From Streptomyces sp. TLI_105 (GTDB lineage: Bacteria; Actinomycetota; Actinomycetes; Streptomycetales; Streptomycetaceae), in assembly GCF_900105415.1 (NCBI RefSeq), contig NZ_FNSM01000001.1:2518501-2582500 (forward strand): a stretch of DNA of 64,000 nt, in the 5' to 3' direction. Positions 24,761-33,860 of the stretch are shown in pieces; position 1 is the stretch's first letter, and each line of letters opens with the position of its first letter. Below the pieces are notes generated by a model, which was not told where the DNA came from, searched no databases, and saw only the letters and a program-made list of their open reading frames with translations. The position numbers were made by a program, and so were the translations under genes.

Positions 24761-25801
24761 TCAGCTCGCTACTCGCGCGGCGAGCGCGTCGCCGATCTCG
24801 TCCGTCGTGCGGACGGAATCGCCGCGCTCGGTGAGGTCGGCCGCGACGGCCTCCTCGACCCGGGCGGCCTCGGCCTCGTAGCCGAGGTGGCGGAGCAGGA
24901 GGGCGACGGAGAGGACGGTGGCCGTGGGGTCGGCCTTGCCCTGGCCCGCGATGTCCGGCGCGGAGCCGTGGACCGGCTCGAACATGGACGGGAACTCGCC
25001 GCTCGGGTTGATGTTGCCCGAGGCGGCGACGCCGATGCCGCCGGAGACGGCCGCGGCGAGGTCGGTGATGATGTCGCCGAAGAGGTTGTCGGTGACGATC
25101 ACGTCGAAGCGGGCCGGGTCGGTGACGAGGAAGATCGTCGCGGCGTCGACGTGCAGGTAGTCGGTGGTGACCTCCGGGTACTCCTGGGCCACCTTGTTGA
25201 AGGTGTCCGTCCAGAGGTGGCCGGCGAAGGTCAGCACGTTGTTCTTGTGGACCAGGGTCAGCTTCTTGCGCGGGCGGGCCTGGGCGCGGGCGAAGGCGTC
25301 CCGGACCACGCGCTCGACACCGAAGGCGGTGTTGACCGAGACCTCGGTGGCGACCTCGTGCGGGGTGCCCTTGCGGATGGTGCCGCCGTTGCCCGTGTAC
25401 GGACCCTCGGTACCCTCGCGGACCACGACGAAGTCGATCTCGGGCTGCCCGGCGAGCGGGGTGGCCACGCCGGGGAGCAGCTTCGAGGGACGCAGGTTCA
25501 CGTGGTGGTCGAAGGCGAAGCGGAGCTTCAGCAGGAAGCCGCGCTCCAGGACGCCGGACGGCACCGACGGGTCGCCGATGGCGCCGAGCAGGATGGCGTC
25601 GTGCTTCTTGAGGGAGGCGAGATCGGCGTCGGTGAGGGTCTCACCGGTGGCGTGGTAGCGCTTGGCGCCGAAGTCGTACTCCTCGGTCTCCAGCTTCACG
25701 TCCTGGGGAAGGACGGCCGTGAGGATCTTGAGGCCCTGGGCCACGACCTCCTGGCCGATGCCGTCGCCGGGAATGACTGCGAGATTGATGCTGTGAGACA
25801 T
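24761..25801 (-). CDS. leuB: 3-isopropylmalate dehydrogenase
   Basis: The 346-residue enzyme begins [15 protein letters not shown] and has the signature [27 protein letters not shown] region with metal-binding aspartates, plus [12 protein letters not shown] for NAD. It oxidises and decarboxylates 3-isopropylmalate in leucine synthesis, and it can also act on 3-methylmalate in the citramalate route fed by cimA. It starts 78 bases after a 43-codon gene that may be co-transcribed with it. Confidence 0.95.
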   Translation of the reverse strand: MSHSINLAVIPGDGIGQEVVAQGLKILTAVLPQDVKLETEEYDFGAKRYHATGETLTDADLASLKKHDAILLGAIGDPSVPSGVLERGFLLKLRFAFDHHVNLRPSKLLPGVATPLAGQPEIDFVVVREGTEGPYTGNGGTIRKGTPHEVATEVSVNTAFGVERVVRDAFARAQARPRKKLTLVHKNNVLTFAGHLWTDTFNKVAQEYPEVTTDYLHVDAATIFLVTDPARFDVIVTDNLFGDIITDLAAAVSGGIGVAASGNINPSGEFPSMFEPVHGSAPDIAGQGKADPTATVLSVALLLRHLGYEAEAARVEEAVAADLTERGDSVRTTDEIGDALAARVAS

Positions 25802-25879
25802 GTCGGCACCCTACTCTTCGTCCCATCGTCTGACACGTTCCGTCCGCCATGTGGACGAAGCGCCATGTCGGGCGACGGC

Positions 25880-26011
25880 TCAGTGGCCGGTGGAGCCGCC
25901 GTTGTCACGGCGATCGAGGGCGCGCTGGAGGGCGGCGGCGGCGTTCTGGCGGGCCTCGTCGCTGGGACGATTGGCGGAGTGGCGGACGCGGCGGGCGGTC
26001 TGAGCGGCCAT
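25880..26011 (-). CDS. Small basic protein, 43 aa
   Basis: A 43-codon gene starts at ATG 26011 with AAGGAG at ideal distance and stops at 25880. The product begins MAAQTARRVRHSANRPSD and is rich in Arg and Ala, with one predicted amphipathic helix (ARQNAAAALQRALDRRD). Good ribosome site and third-position GC support expression. It lies upstream of leuB on the same strand. Function is unknown. Confidence 0.65.
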   Translation of the reverse strand: MAAQTARRVRHSANRPSDEARQNAAAALQRALDRRDNGGSTGH

Positions 26012-26027
26012 GAGGGATCGACTCCTT

Positions 26028-26069
26028 GAGATCAGTGGTGATCCGGATGTGCGGAGATCAGTGGTGATC
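26028..26069. repeat. Two exact 16-bp direct repeats
   Basis: GAGATCAGTGGTGATC occurs at 26028-26043 and again at 26054-26069. Each copy contains the dyad GATCA...TGATC. They lie 17-58 bases upstream of the 43-codon gene, so they could be operator sites or overlap its ribosome-binding leader. Confidence 0.6.
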
Positions 26070-26266
26070 GAAGGCGCCGGAAGGGGCGGGGAGCGCCGCC
26101 ACAGGGGTCACCTGCACAGGGCGTCGCGCTCTCGGCCGCCATTCGCTTGATGAAGCGAGACGTTCGGCTTCTACAAAGCTAGGGCAGGCCTCCGCATCTG
26201 TCTCCACAATTACTCGGACTTCCTACTATCTGAGACGGCCGTCAACCCTCCGTGTGGCACGGCTCG

Positions 26267-26296
26267 CCTATCTAGGTTGCATTCCTACCTAGGTAG
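26267..26296 (+). promoter_or_regulatory. PadR operator candidate
   Basis: CTACCTAGGTAG (26285-26296) is a perfect 12-bp palindrome directly before the PadR start, and CCTATCTAGGT (26267-26277) is a related second site. PadR regulators commonly repress their own operon through such AT-containing dyads. The region 26070-26305 holds no gene and has lower GC than its surroundings. Confidence 0.6.
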
Positions 26297-26305
26297 TGAT
26301 CAGAT

Positions 26306-26653
26306 GTGCCCATGGCCACAGACCGCAGATCCAGCTGGCTCAAGGGAGTCCTCGACCTGCTCGTCCTCTCCTGCCTGACCGACGGCGAGAGTTACGGGTA
26401 CGAGATCGCGAAGGCCCTCGACGGGGCGGGCCTGGGCGAGATCAAGGGCGGGACGCTCTATCCCGTACTGAACCGCCTGGAACAGGCCGGCCTGGTGGAG
26501 GCCGAGTTCCGCGCCGCCGAGCGCGGGCCCGGGCGCCGCTACTACCGGCTCACCGACCTGGGTCGGGCGCACCTCACGGCCGAGAGCGAGGCCTGGTCGG
26601 AGTTCCACCGGGCCGTACGGACGCAACTGCACGCAGGGGGAACCGCACCATGA
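26306..26653 (+). CDS. PadR-family transcriptional regulator
   Basis: The 115-residue winged-helix protein has the PadR core: LKGVLDLLVLSCLTDGESYGYEIAKAL, GTLYPVLNRLEQAGLVEAE and GPGRRYYRLTDLGRAHL. It is a short PadR of the type that senses membrane or antibiotic stress. The start may be GTG 26306 or ATG 26312, neither with a strong ribosome site. Its stop overlaps the start of the next gene (ATGA), so the two proteins are made together. Confidence 0.88.
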   Translation: MPMATDRRSSWLKGVLDLLVLSCLTDGESYGYEIAKALDGAGLGEIKGGTLYPVLNRLEQAGLVEAEFRAAERGPGRRYYRLTDLGRAHLTAESEAWSEFHRAVRTQLHAGGTAP

Positions 26654-27393
26654 CCACCGACGCCTACTTCGCCGAGCTGACCGACGCGCTGCGCGCCGCG
26701 GGGGTGCCCGAGGAGCAGATCGCACGGACGACCGACGAGCTGCGCGGACACCTCGCGGAGACGGGGACCGCGCCGGAGGAGGAGTTCGGGCCGGCCGAGG
26801 GCTTCGCGGCCCGGCTGGGCGGACTCGCCCCGGCCCCCGGGGAACCGGACGGGGCGGCGGAGCACTGGACGTGGACCGCCGACCTCTTCAACGACCGCCG
26901 GATGCTGGACGTCCACGGCGCCCAGGGCTGGGAGGTGGAGGGCCTGGACCCCATCGGCCGCTTCGTCTGCCGCCGGACGCCCGGGGTCGCGCTCGCCTGG
27001 GAGTACCGCCGCGAGGTGATCGCCGGCCGCAGGCGGACCCGCGTCCTCGACGAGCTCACGCCGGAGGGCTGGGAGCTGTGCGGCGAGTGGCTGGTGTACG
27101 GCTACTTCAAGCGGCCGCGCGCGGCGACGGCCGGACCGGCGGGCGCCGTGGAGGCACCGCCGGCCGCCCCGCACCGGTGGCTGTTCCTGAGCCGCCGGGG
27201 CAAGGCGGTGCTCGCGGTCTGGTGCGTCCTGGTCGGCGGCGCGATGACCTCGTTCCTCGTCGGAGGGCTCGGGGCCTCCGGGCTCGCGATCACGGTCGCC
27301 GTCGCTTCGGCGCTCTCCGCCGCGTACACCTCCCACCTGGAGACGGCCGCGGGCCGCGCCCGCCGGAACCCCGGCACGAAGGACCGGGGCTGA
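26650..27393 (+). CDS. Membrane protein co-transcribed with PadR
   Basis: The 247-residue protein has an N-terminal HAAS-like helical segment (TDALRAAGVPEEQIARTTDELRGHL region), a middle domain with WEVEGLDPIGRFVCRR and EGWELCGEWLVYGYFKRP, and two C-terminal membrane segments (about 185-230). HAAS proteins paired with PadR regulators are common in Gram-positive bacteria, where the PadR protein controls the membrane partner. Function is otherwise unknown. It is coupled to the PadR gene by an ATGA overlap. Confidence 0.6.
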   Translation: MTTDAYFAELTDALRAAGVPEEQIARTTDELRGHLAETGTAPEEEFGPAEGFAARLGGLAPAPGEPDGAAEHWTWTADLFNDRRMLDVHGAQGWEVEGLDPIGRFVCRRTPGVALAWEYRREVIAGRRRTRVLDELTPEGWELCGEWLVYGYFKRPRAATAGPAGAVEAPPAAPHRWLFLSRRGKAVLAVWCVLVGGAMTSFLVGGLGASGLAITVAVASALSAAYTSHLETAAGRARRNPGTKDRG

Positions 27394-27400
27394 GCGCCCC

Positions 27401-27937
27401 TCACATCACGTCGCCGTCCCGCCAGTCGAAGACCAGCGGGGCGGCGGGGTCCGGCAGGGCCCGGTCGCCGGCGGGGCGCAGGAAGACGAAACCCTCCTCC
27501 TCGGCGAGGCGGACGACCCCCTCGGGCCCGAGCGCTTCGAGGCGCCCCTCCCAGACCCGCCAGCCGCGCGCCCGGTAGAGCGCGGCCCCCTCGTCGGAGG
27601 CGCCGAGCGCCCCGAAGGCGTACGCCCCGTCGATCACCCGCTCCAGTCCGGCCATCACCGCGCCGCCGAGCCCCTGCCGCCGGCGGTCCTGCCGGACGGC
27701 GACCCCTTCCACGTATCCGACGCGGTGCGAGCGGCCGCGGTGGAGCGCCCGGCGCTGCACGACGGCGCCGTGGGCGGCGATGCCCCGCTCGTCCTCGATC
27801 CAGGCGTGGAGGCCACCGAGGGTGTGGTCCCAGTCGTCGTCGGAGAAGTCGCCCGCGAAGGCGGTGTCGAGCATCTCGCGTACGGAGCGGAGCCGGGCGG
27901 CGCCGAGTTCATGGGTGGGAGCGATCCTCACGGTCAT
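27401..27937 (-). CDS. AAC(2')-like aminoglycoside 2'-N-acetyltransferase
   Basis: The 178-residue GNAT protein closely follows mycobacterial AAC(2')-I enzymes along its whole length: TAFAGDFSDDDWDHTLGGLHA, HGAVVQRRALHRG, GYVEGVAVRQDRR, YRARGWRVWEG and a final DWRDGDV. Acetyl-CoA would bind at RQDRRRQGLGGAV. AAC(2')-I enzymes acetylate the 2'-amino group of aminoglycosides such as gentamicin and tobramycin. In mycobacteria the intrinsic enzyme may also have a native role, so resistance in this host is inferred. The ATG at 27937 follows a GGAGGG stretch. It is convergent with the PadR operon. Confidence 0.8.
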   Translation of the reverse strand: MTVRIAPTHELGAARLRSVREMLDTAFAGDFSDDDWDHTLGGLHAWIEDERGIAAHGAVVQRRALHRGRSHRVGYVEGVAVRQDRRRQGLGGAVMAGLERVIDGAYAFGALGASDEGAALYRARGWRVWEGRLEALGPEGVVRLAEEEGFVFLRPAGDRALPDPAAPLVFDWRDGDVM

Positions 27938-27976
27938 GCCCCACCCTCCCACGCCCACCTAACCCCTTAACCGCCA

Positions 27977-28004
27977 TTGACAGGTTATGCCGGCCTCTGA
28001 TTGA
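27977..28004 (+). promoter_or_regulatory. Candidate promoter of the alpha/beta hydrolase gene
   Basis: A consensus TTGACA at 27977-27982 is followed, 16 bases later, by GATTGA near 27999-28004. A 9-bp inverted pair, CTAACCCCT (27959-27967) and AGGGGTTAG (28034-28042), brackets the region and may be a regulator site. Confidence 0.35.
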
Positions 28005-28046
28005 GTCGCCCCGCAACCAGTGAGAGACGACCGAGGGGTTAGAACG

Positions 28047-28934
28047 ATGTCCGTGCTGCCGACCCACCACCGCACCGTCACCGTCCGGGGCCACGAGATC
28101 GCCTACCGCGAGGCCGGACCGGCCGACGCCCCCGTACTGCTCCTGCTGCACGGCTTCCCCACCAGCTCGCACATGTTCCGCGACCTGATCCCCCTGCTCG
28201 CCGACTCCTACCGACTCATCGCCCCCGACCACCTGGGCTTCGGCCGCAGCGCCGCGCCCTCCGCCGCCGACTTCGACTACACCTTCGCCGAACTGGCCGC
28301 ACTCACCGCCGAGTTCACCGAGGCCCTCGGCCTGGACCGGTTCGCGCTCTACATCCAGGACTACGGCGCCCCCATCGGCCTGCGCCTCGCCCTCGCCCAC
28401 CCCGAGCGGATCACCGCGATCGTCACCCAGAACGGCAACGCCTACGAGGAGGGCCTCGGCGCCGAGGCCTGGGCCCCCGTCCTCGCCCTGATCGAGGAGC
28501 GCACCCCCGAGACCGAGGAGCCGGTCCGCGCCATCCGCTCCCTGGACGGCATCCGGTGGCAGTACGAGACGGGCGTCCCCGCCGCGTACCGGGATCTGCT
28601 CAGCCCCGACGCCTGGCACCACGACGCGGCCCTGATGGCCCGCGAGGGCCAGGACGACATCCAGCTGGGCCTGATCGCCGACTACGGCTCGAACTTCGCC
28701 CTCTACCCGGCCTTCCAGGAGTACTTTCGCACCTCCCGGGTCCCCCTCCTCGCCGTCTGGGGCGAGGGCGACCAGGTCTTCGTCCCCGCCGGCGCCGAGG
28801 CCTTCCGCCGCGACCTCCCGGACGCCGAGATCCACCTGCTGCCCACGGGCCACTTCGCCCTGGAGACCCACGCGCCGGCGGTCGCCGCCCTGATCGAGGA
28901 CTTCCTCGGGCGGCGTGTGCTCGTCAGGCCGTAG
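28047..28934 (+). CDS. Alpha/beta hydrolase with Asp nucleophile (haloalkane dehalogenase / epoxide hydrolase type)
   Basis: The 295-residue protein has HGFPTSSHMF (oxyanion-hole HGxP) and the nucleophile elbow IQDYGAPIGLRLA, where the nucleophile is Asp rather than Ser, as in haloalkane dehalogenases and epoxide hydrolases. A cap domain follows, then WGEGDQVF and the catalytic His in GHFALETH. The substrate is unknown. The ATG at 28047 follows GAGGGG. Its stop codon lies inside the end of the convergent 78-codon gene. Confidence 0.8.
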   Translation: MSVLPTHHRTVTVRGHEIAYREAGPADAPVLLLLHGFPTSSHMFRDLIPLLADSYRLIAPDHLGFGRSAAPSAADFDYTFAELAALTAEFTEALGLDRFALYIQDYGAPIGLRLALAHPERITAIVTQNGNAYEEGLGAEAWAPVLALIEERTPETEEPVRAIRSLDGIRWQYETGVPAAYRDLLSPDAWHHDAALMAREGQDDIQLGLIADYGSNFALYPAFQEYFRTSRVPLLAVWGEGDQVFVPAGAEAFRRDLPDAEIHLLPTGHFALETHAPAVAALIEDFLGRRVLVRP

Positions 28935-29160
28935 CCCTCTCCAGGTCGCGGGCCATCCGCTCCACCCAGTCGGTGAAGCCCTCTCGATGGTGGCCGTCGC
29001 TCTCGAGCAGGGTCGCGACCTGTGCGTCCGTGAGCCGCTCGGGCCCCGGCACGGTCAGCAGCCGGTACAGCTCCTTCATCAGGGACAACATCCGCAGCGC
29101 GTCGATGTGCTCGATCGCGTCGACCCCGTGTCCGGGGCCGATGGTCGTCGAACCGGGCAT
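28924..29160 (-). CDS. Small helical protein, 78 aa
   Basis: The 78-residue product (MPGSTTIGPGHGVDAIEH start) is mostly helical, with segments ALRMLSLMKELYRLL and FTDWVERMARDLERA. I do not recognise the family. ATG 29160 is favoured by GAGGAGG 6 bases upstream over GTG 29175. It overlaps the end of the plus-strand hydrolase gene by 11 bases tail to tail. Confidence 0.55.
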   Translation of the reverse strand: MPGSTTIGPGHGVDAIEHIDALRMLSLMKELYRLLTVPGPERLTDAQVATLLESDGHHREGFTDWVERMARDLERATA

Positions 29161-29213
29161 GTCATGCCTCCTCACCGAGCCCCCTCCCAGCAGCGTAAGC
29201 CCCCCGCATGAGA

Positions 29214-29254
29214 ACCGCCCCCGTCCTGGTTTGGGGGTCCAGGAGGGGGGCGGT
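29214..29254 (-). terminator. Terminator after the P5C dehydrogenase gene
   Basis: Bases 29214-29229 pair with 29239-29254 almost perfectly (16-bp GC-rich stem), about 30 bases beyond the stop codon. Confidence 0.75.
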
Positions 29255-29285
29255 GATCAGGGGCCGCTCACGCGGCGGGCGGGCG

Positions 29286-30926
29286 TCAGCCCATGTGCGG
29301 GTAGCCGTACTCGGTCGGCGGGACCAGCGTCTCCTTGATGGCGCGGGTCAGCGTCCAGCGCATCAGGTTCTGCGGGGCACCGGCCTTGTCGTTGGTGCCG
29401 GAGGCGCGGCCGCCGCCGAAGGGCTGCTGGCCGACGACGGCGCCGGTCGACTTGTCGTTGATGTAGAAGTTGCCCGCGGCGAAGCGGAGCTTCTCCATCG
29501 TGTACGCGGCGGCCGCGCGGTCGCCGGAGATGACCGAGCCGGTGAGGGCGTAGTCCGAGACCGACTCCATCTGGGTCAGCATCTCGTCGTACTTCTCGGC
29601 AGAGCTGTCGTCGTATACGTGGATCGCGAGGATCGGGCCGAAGTACTCGGCCTTGAAGACCTCGTTCTCCGGGTCGTCGCAGACGATGACGGTCGGGCGG
29701 ACGAAGTAGCCCACCGAGTCGTCGTAGGTGCCGCCGGCGACGATCGTGCAGCTCGGGTCGGCCGCGGCACGGTCGATCGCGGCCTTGTTCTTGGCGAACG
29801 AACGCTCGTCGATGACGGCGCCGATGAAGTTCGACAGGTCGGTGACGTCACCCATGGTGATGCCGTCGACCTCGGCCGCGAACTCCTCCTTGAAGCCGTC
29901 GTTCCAGATCGACGCCGGGATGTAGGCGCGGGAGGAGGCGGAGCACTTCTGGCCCTGGAACTCGAAGGAGCCACGGGTCAGCGCGGTCTTCAGGATCGCC
30001 CGGTCGGCGCTGGGGTGGGCGACGACGAAGTCCTTGCCGCCGGTCTCGCCGACGATCCGCGGGTACGAGCGGTACTTCTCGATGTTGTTGCCGACCGTCT
30101 TCCACAGGTGCTGGAAGGTCTTGGTCGAGCCGGTGAAGTGGATGCCGGCCAGGTCGCGGTGGTTCAGGGCCACCTCGGAGACGGCGATGCCGTCGCCGGT
30201 CACCAGGTTGATGACGCCCTTCGGCAGGCCGGCCTCCTCCAGGAGCTCCATGAGGAGCACGGCGGAGTGGGTCTGCGTCGGGGACGGCTTCCAGACCACC
30301 ACGTTGCCCATGAGGGCGGGGGCGGTGGGCAGGTTGCCCGCGATGGCGGTGAAGTTGAAGGGGGTGATCGCGTAGACGAAGCCCTCCAGCGGGCGGTGGT
30401 CCAGACGGTTCCACACACCCGGGGAGTTCGCCGGCGGCTGCTCGGCGAGGATCTGACGGGCGTACGCCACGTTGAAGCGCCAGAAGTCGACGAGCTCGCA
30501 CGGGGTGTCGATCTCGGCCTGCTGGGCGGTCTTGGACTGGCCGAGCATGGTGGACGCGGCCAGCGTCTCGCGCCACGGGCCGGCGAGCAGCTCGGCGGCG
30601 CGCAGGATGATCGCGGCGCGGTCGTCGAAGGACATCGCGCGCCAGGCCGGGGCGGCGGCCAGGGCGGCGTCGATGGCGTCCTGGGCGTCCTGCTCGGTGG
30701 CGCCGCGGAAGGTGCCGATGACGGCCTTGTGGTTGTGCGGCTGGACGACCTTGAACTCCTCGCCGCCACCGAGGCGCTTCACGCCGCCGATGGTCATCGG
30801 CAGCTCGCGCGGGTTCTCGGCCAGCTCCTTGAGCTTGGTCTCCAGGCGGAGGCGCTCGGGGGAACCGGGGGCGTAGCTGTGCACCGGCTCGTTGACCGGA
30901 GCGGGGACCTGGGTGACAGCGTCCAT
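29286..30926 (-). CDS. pruA: L-glutamate gamma-semialdehyde (1-pyrroline-5-carboxylate) dehydrogenase
   Basis: The 546-residue aldehyde dehydrogenase has the catalytic Glu in IVGETGGKDF, the catalytic Cys in GQKCSASSRAY and the NAD-binding FTGSTKTF. Length and the C-terminal PFGGGRASGTNDKAG match P5C dehydrogenases, which oxidise the product of proline dehydrogenase to glutamate. It lies 30 bases after the proline dehydrogenase gene in one operon. Two separate enzymes replace the fused PutA of Gram-negatives. Confidence 0.92.
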   Translation of the reverse strand: MDAVTQVPAPVNEPVHSYAPGSPERLRLETKLKELAENPRELPMTIGGVKRLGGGEEFKVVQPHNHKAVIGTFRGATEQDAQDAIDAALAAAPAWRAMSFDDRAAIILRAAELLAGPWRETLAASTMLGQSKTAQQAEIDTPCELVDFWRFNVAYARQILAEQPPANSPGVWNRLDHRPLEGFVYAITPFNFTAIAGNLPTAPALMGNVVVWKPSPTQTHSAVLLMELLEEAGLPKGVINLVTGDGIAVSEVALNHRDLAGIHFTGSTKTFQHLWKTVGNNIEKYRSYPRIVGETGGKDFVVAHPSADRAILKTALTRGSFEFQGQKCSASSRAYIPASIWNDGFKEEFAAEVDGITMGDVTDLSNFIGAVIDERSFAKNKAAIDRAAADPSCTIVAGGTYDDSVGYFVRPTVIVCDDPENEVFKAEYFGPILAIHVYDDSSAEKYDEMLTQMESVSDYALTGSVISGDRAAAAYTMEKLRFAAGNFYINDKSTGAVVGQQPFGGGRASGTNDKAGAPQNLMRWTLTRAIKETLVPPTEYGYPHMG

Positions 30927-30956
30927 GAGTCTCGTAACTCCTTGTGAGAGGTGGGC

Positions 30957-31883
30957 TCAGCCCTTGGTGAGGATGGAGCGGACGAAGAAGAGGAGGTTGG
31001 CCGGCTTCTCCGCGAGGCGGCGCATGAAGTAGCCGTACCAGTCGGTGCCGTACGCGGTGTAGACGCGCATGCGGTGGCCCTCGGCGGCGAGCCGGTTCTG
31101 CTCCTCGCTGCGGATGCCGTACAGCATCTGGAACTCGTACTCGTCCATCTTGCGCCCTGCGCGGCGGGCCAGCTCCTGGCCGATGGAGATCAGGCGCGGG
31201 TCGTGCGAGCCGATCATCGGGTAGCCCTCGCCGTCCATCAGGATCTTCATGATCCGGACGTACGCCTTGTCGATCTCGGGCTTGTCCTGGATGGCGACGG
31301 AGGCGGGCTCCTTGTAGGCGCCCTTCACGATCCGGACGCGAGAGCCGTTCGCGGCGAGGCGACGGGCGTCGTCCTCGGTGCGGAAGAGGTAGGCCTGGAT
31401 GACGCAGCCGGTCTGCGGGAAGTCCTTCCGCAGCTCCTCGTGGATGGCGAACATCGAGTCGAGGGTGGTGTGGTCCTCGGCGTCCAGGGTGACGGTGGTG
31501 CCGATCTCGGCGGCGGCCTCGACGACGGGGCGGACGTTCGCGAGGGCCAGCTCGTGGCCGTTCTCCAGGGACTGGCCGAACATCGACAGCTTCACGGACA
31601 TCTCGGCGCGGGCGCCGAGGCCCAGCTCCTTGAGGCGGCCGATGAGCTCCAGGTAGGCGTCCCGGGCGGCGTACGAGTGCTCGACGGTGGTGATGTCCTC
31701 ACCGACGACGTCGAGGGTGACCTCCAGGCCGCGGCCGCTCAGCTCGGAGACGATCGGGACGACGTCGTCGACCGTCTCGCCGGCGATGAAGCGGGCGACG
31801 ACCTGCTTGGTCCCGGGGGCGGCCGACACGAGACGGCGCATCTTGTCGCTGCGCGACGCGGCGAGGATCACGGGACCCAGCAC
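30957..31883 (-). CDS. Proline dehydrogenase
   Basis: The 308-residue FAD-dependent barrel has [36 protein letters not shown] and [17 protein letters not shown], the family motifs that bind FAD and proline. It oxidises proline to P5C and passes electrons to the respiratory chain. GTG 31883 is favoured over an ATG at 31955 because GGAGG lies 6 bases upstream. It heads the catabolic operon and faces the PucR gene across 184 bases. Confidence 0.92.
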   Translation of the reverse strand: MLGPVILAASRSDKMRRLVSAAPGTKQVVARFIAGETVDDVVPIVSELSGRGLEVTLDVVGEDITTVEHSYAARDAYLELIGRLKELGLGARAEMSVKLSMFGQSLENGHELALANVRPVVEAAAEIGTTVTLDAEDHTTLDSMFAIHEELRKDFPQTGCVIQAYLFRTEDDARRLAANGSRVRIVKGAYKEPASVAIQDKPEIDKAYVRIMKILMDGEGYPMIGSHDPRLISIGQELARRAGRKMDEYEFQMLYGIRSEEQNRLAAEGHRMRVYTAYGTDWYGYFMRRLAEKPANLLFFVRSILTKG

Positions 31884-32067
31884 GGGGGACCTCCAGAAGG
31901 ACGGGGTGACGAAGGGTGCTGTACCCGACCTTTCACAAGGAAACGGGAACAGCACGAAGAACCACCGTGAAACCTATGGATCGCTCCGATCGTCCGCCAT
32001 CTACAGCTGTCACGCATCCGTGCACGGCATCTCATACATATGTCTGAGAGAGTGCGAGAATGGTGCG

Positions 32068-33180
32068 GTGAAGGGCGATTACCAAGAACTGGTGGACGAG
32101 ATCTCCGCGCTGCTCGGCGCGCCGGCGACGCTGGAGAACCGCGACTTCGGCCTGATCGCCTTCGGCGCCCACGACAGCGACGACGACACCGCGATGGACC
32201 CCGTCCGGACGCGGTCGATCCTGACCCGGAAATCGACCCCGGCGGTCCGCGCCTGGTTCGAGGGCTTCGGCATCACCCGGGCGACGGGCCCGGTCCGCAT
32301 CCCGGCCGCTCCGGACGCCGGGGTGTTCCGGGACCGCCTCTGTCTGCCCGTACGCCATCGGGGCGTCGTCCTCGGGTACGTCTGGCTGCTCGACGCCGAG
32401 CCCGGCCCCACGCCCGAGCAGCTCACCGCCGCGATGGAGGTCGCCACCCGGATCGGCGACCTCCTCGCCGACGAGGAGCGCGCGACCGCCGACCTCTCGC
32501 GCGAGTTCGCCTCGGCCCTGACCGCCGGGCGCGGCTGGCAGAGCGACATGGCCGTCGCGGCGCTCCGGGTGGCCCTGGGCCCCGGCGCGGACGGTCTGCA
32601 CACCGTCGTCTGCGTGACCCCCTGGCGGGGCGAGGCCCCTTCGATCCGGGCGGTCCCCGGCGCGGCGGCGGTCGCCCCGCTCCCCGAGGCCGAGTCCCTC
32701 GCCGTCCTCGTACGGCTGCGCACGGCCGAGGACCTCTCCCCCGCGCACACGGCCGCCGACCGGCTGCGGGGCGCCGCCCCGGCCGGCATCGCGAACCCGC
32801 GCCGGGGGCTCGCGGAGATCCCGGCGGCCTGGCGTGAAGCCAACACGGCGGCCCGGGCCGCCACGGCGCAGCCGACGCTCGGCCCGGTCGCGGAGTGGAC
32901 CGGGATCGGCCCGTACCGCCTGCTCGCGGCGCTCTACCACCCCGAGGTCGACCCCGTCGTCGCACCTCTGATCGCCCCCGCCCACGCCGAACTGGCCCGC
33001 ACCGCCGAAGTGTTCCTCGACAACGCGGGCCAGGCGGGCCGCACGGCGGCGGCCCTGGGCATCCACCGCCAGACCCTCTACTACCGGCTGTCCCGGGTCG
33101 AGCAGCTCACGGGCCTGGACCTGGACGACGGCGAGGACCGCCTGCTGCTCCACATGTCCCTGAAGTCGGCCCGGCTGTAG
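32068..33180 (+). CDS. PucR-family regulator of the proline operon
   Basis: The 370-residue protein has a C-terminal PucR-type helix-turn-helix ([31 protein letters not shown]) and an N-terminal sensor half. PucR-like regulators activate amino-acid or purine catabolic operons when the substrate is present. Divergence from the proline dehydrogenase and P5C dehydrogenase genes makes it their probable activator. GTG 32068 is the best start in a long open frame; ribosome site is weak. Confidence 0.85.
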   Translation: MKGDYQELVDEISALLGAPATLENRDFGLIAFGAHDSDDDTAMDPVRTRSILTRKSTPAVRAWFEGFGITRATGPVRIPAAPDAGVFRDRLCLPVRHRGVVLGYVWLLDAEPGPTPEQLTAAMEVATRIGDLLADEERATADLSREFASALTAGRGWQSDMAVAALRVALGPGADGLHTVVCVTPWRGEAPSIRAVPGAAAVAPLPEAESLAVLVRLRTAEDLSPAHTAADRLRGAAPAGIANPRRGLAEIPAAWREANTAARAATAQPTLGPVAEWTGIGPYRLLAALYHPEVDPVVAPLIAPAHAELARTAEVFLDNAGQAGRTAAALGIHRQTLYYRLSRVEQLTGLDLDDGEDRLLLHMSLKSARL

Positions 33181-33184
33181 TCCA

Positions 33185-33208
33185 TGACGGCTTCGTGACG
33201 AGCCGTCA
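33185..33208. terminator. Terminator between the PucR and TetR genes
   Basis: TGACGGCT (33185-33192) and AGCCGTCA (33201-33208) form a perfect 8-bp stem; the right arm includes the TetR stop codon. It serves convergent genes 25 bases apart. Confidence 0.55.
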
Positions 33209-33787
33209 GCTCTCCTCCCCCATCAGGACCTTGAGCCCCGCGGTGAGGTCGTCGGCGCTCGGTGCGGTGTCCGGGTCGACCATCCACTGGATCATGACCC
33301 CGGTCGCCAGCGCCTGGCAGAGCAGCCCCGCCACCCGGGCCTTCTCCGGGTCGGCCTCCGGGTCGATGCCGAGGAAGCCCTCGGCCATCCCGAGCCGGCC
33401 CTCCCGCTGCGGCTCCTTGATCGCGTCACGGAGCTTCTCGTCGTCGTCGAGCCGGGTGACGATCTCGGTCTGGAGCTTCCAGACGGGCCGGCTCGCCTCG
33501 GCGGCGGCGATGACCTGCTCCCAGACGTCGTGGAAACGCTGGTACGGGTCGGCCGGCAGCTCCCGCTTCTCCTCGCCCGCACCGGCGGGGCCGACCCTCT
33601 CCCCCCACTCCTCGGTGAGCGCCAGGAAGGCCTGCTGGAGCAGGGCGTCCTTGGAGCCGTAGTGGTAGCCGATGGAGGCGAGGTTGGTGCCCGAGGCGGC
33701 GACGATGTCGCGCGCCGTGGTGCGCCCGTACCCCTTCTCGAGGAGGCAGCGCTTGGCGCCTTCGAGCAGGTCTTCCTTGTGTCCCAT
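33206..33787 (-). CDS. TetR-family transcriptional regulator
   Basis: The 193-residue protein has a canonical TetR helix-turn-helix (EGAKRCLLEKGYGRTTARDIVAASGTNLASIGYHYGSKDALL region, residues 9-50) and a typical C-terminal ligand domain. No obvious target gene is adjacent; serA lies beyond it on the same strand. The inverted repeat at 33806-33838 suggests autoregulation. Confidence 0.88.
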   Translation of the reverse strand: MGHKEDLLEGAKRCLLEKGYGRTTARDIVAASGTNLASIGYHYGSKDALLQQAFLALTEEWGERVGPAGAGEEKRELPADPYQRFHDVWEQVIAAAEASRPVWKLQTEIVTRLDDDEKLRDAIKEPQREGRLGMAEGFLGIDPEADPEKARVAGLLCQALATGVMIQWMVDPDTAPSADDLTAGLKVLMGEES

Positions 33788-33805
33788 GACAGCACTGTAC
33801 CCGGC

Positions 33806-33838
33806 TGCTAGACATCCGTATAAAACGAGCGTCCAGCA
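33806..33838. promoter_or_regulatory. Inverted repeat upstream of the TetR gene
   Basis: TGCTAGAC (33806-33813) and GTCCAGCA (33831-33838) are near-perfect reverse complements around an AT-rich centre (TATAAAA), about 20 bases upstream of the TetR start. This is a typical self-regulating operator arrangement. Confidence 0.5.
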
Positions 33839-33860
33839 ACCGGGTACGCGGCCGCGTGCG

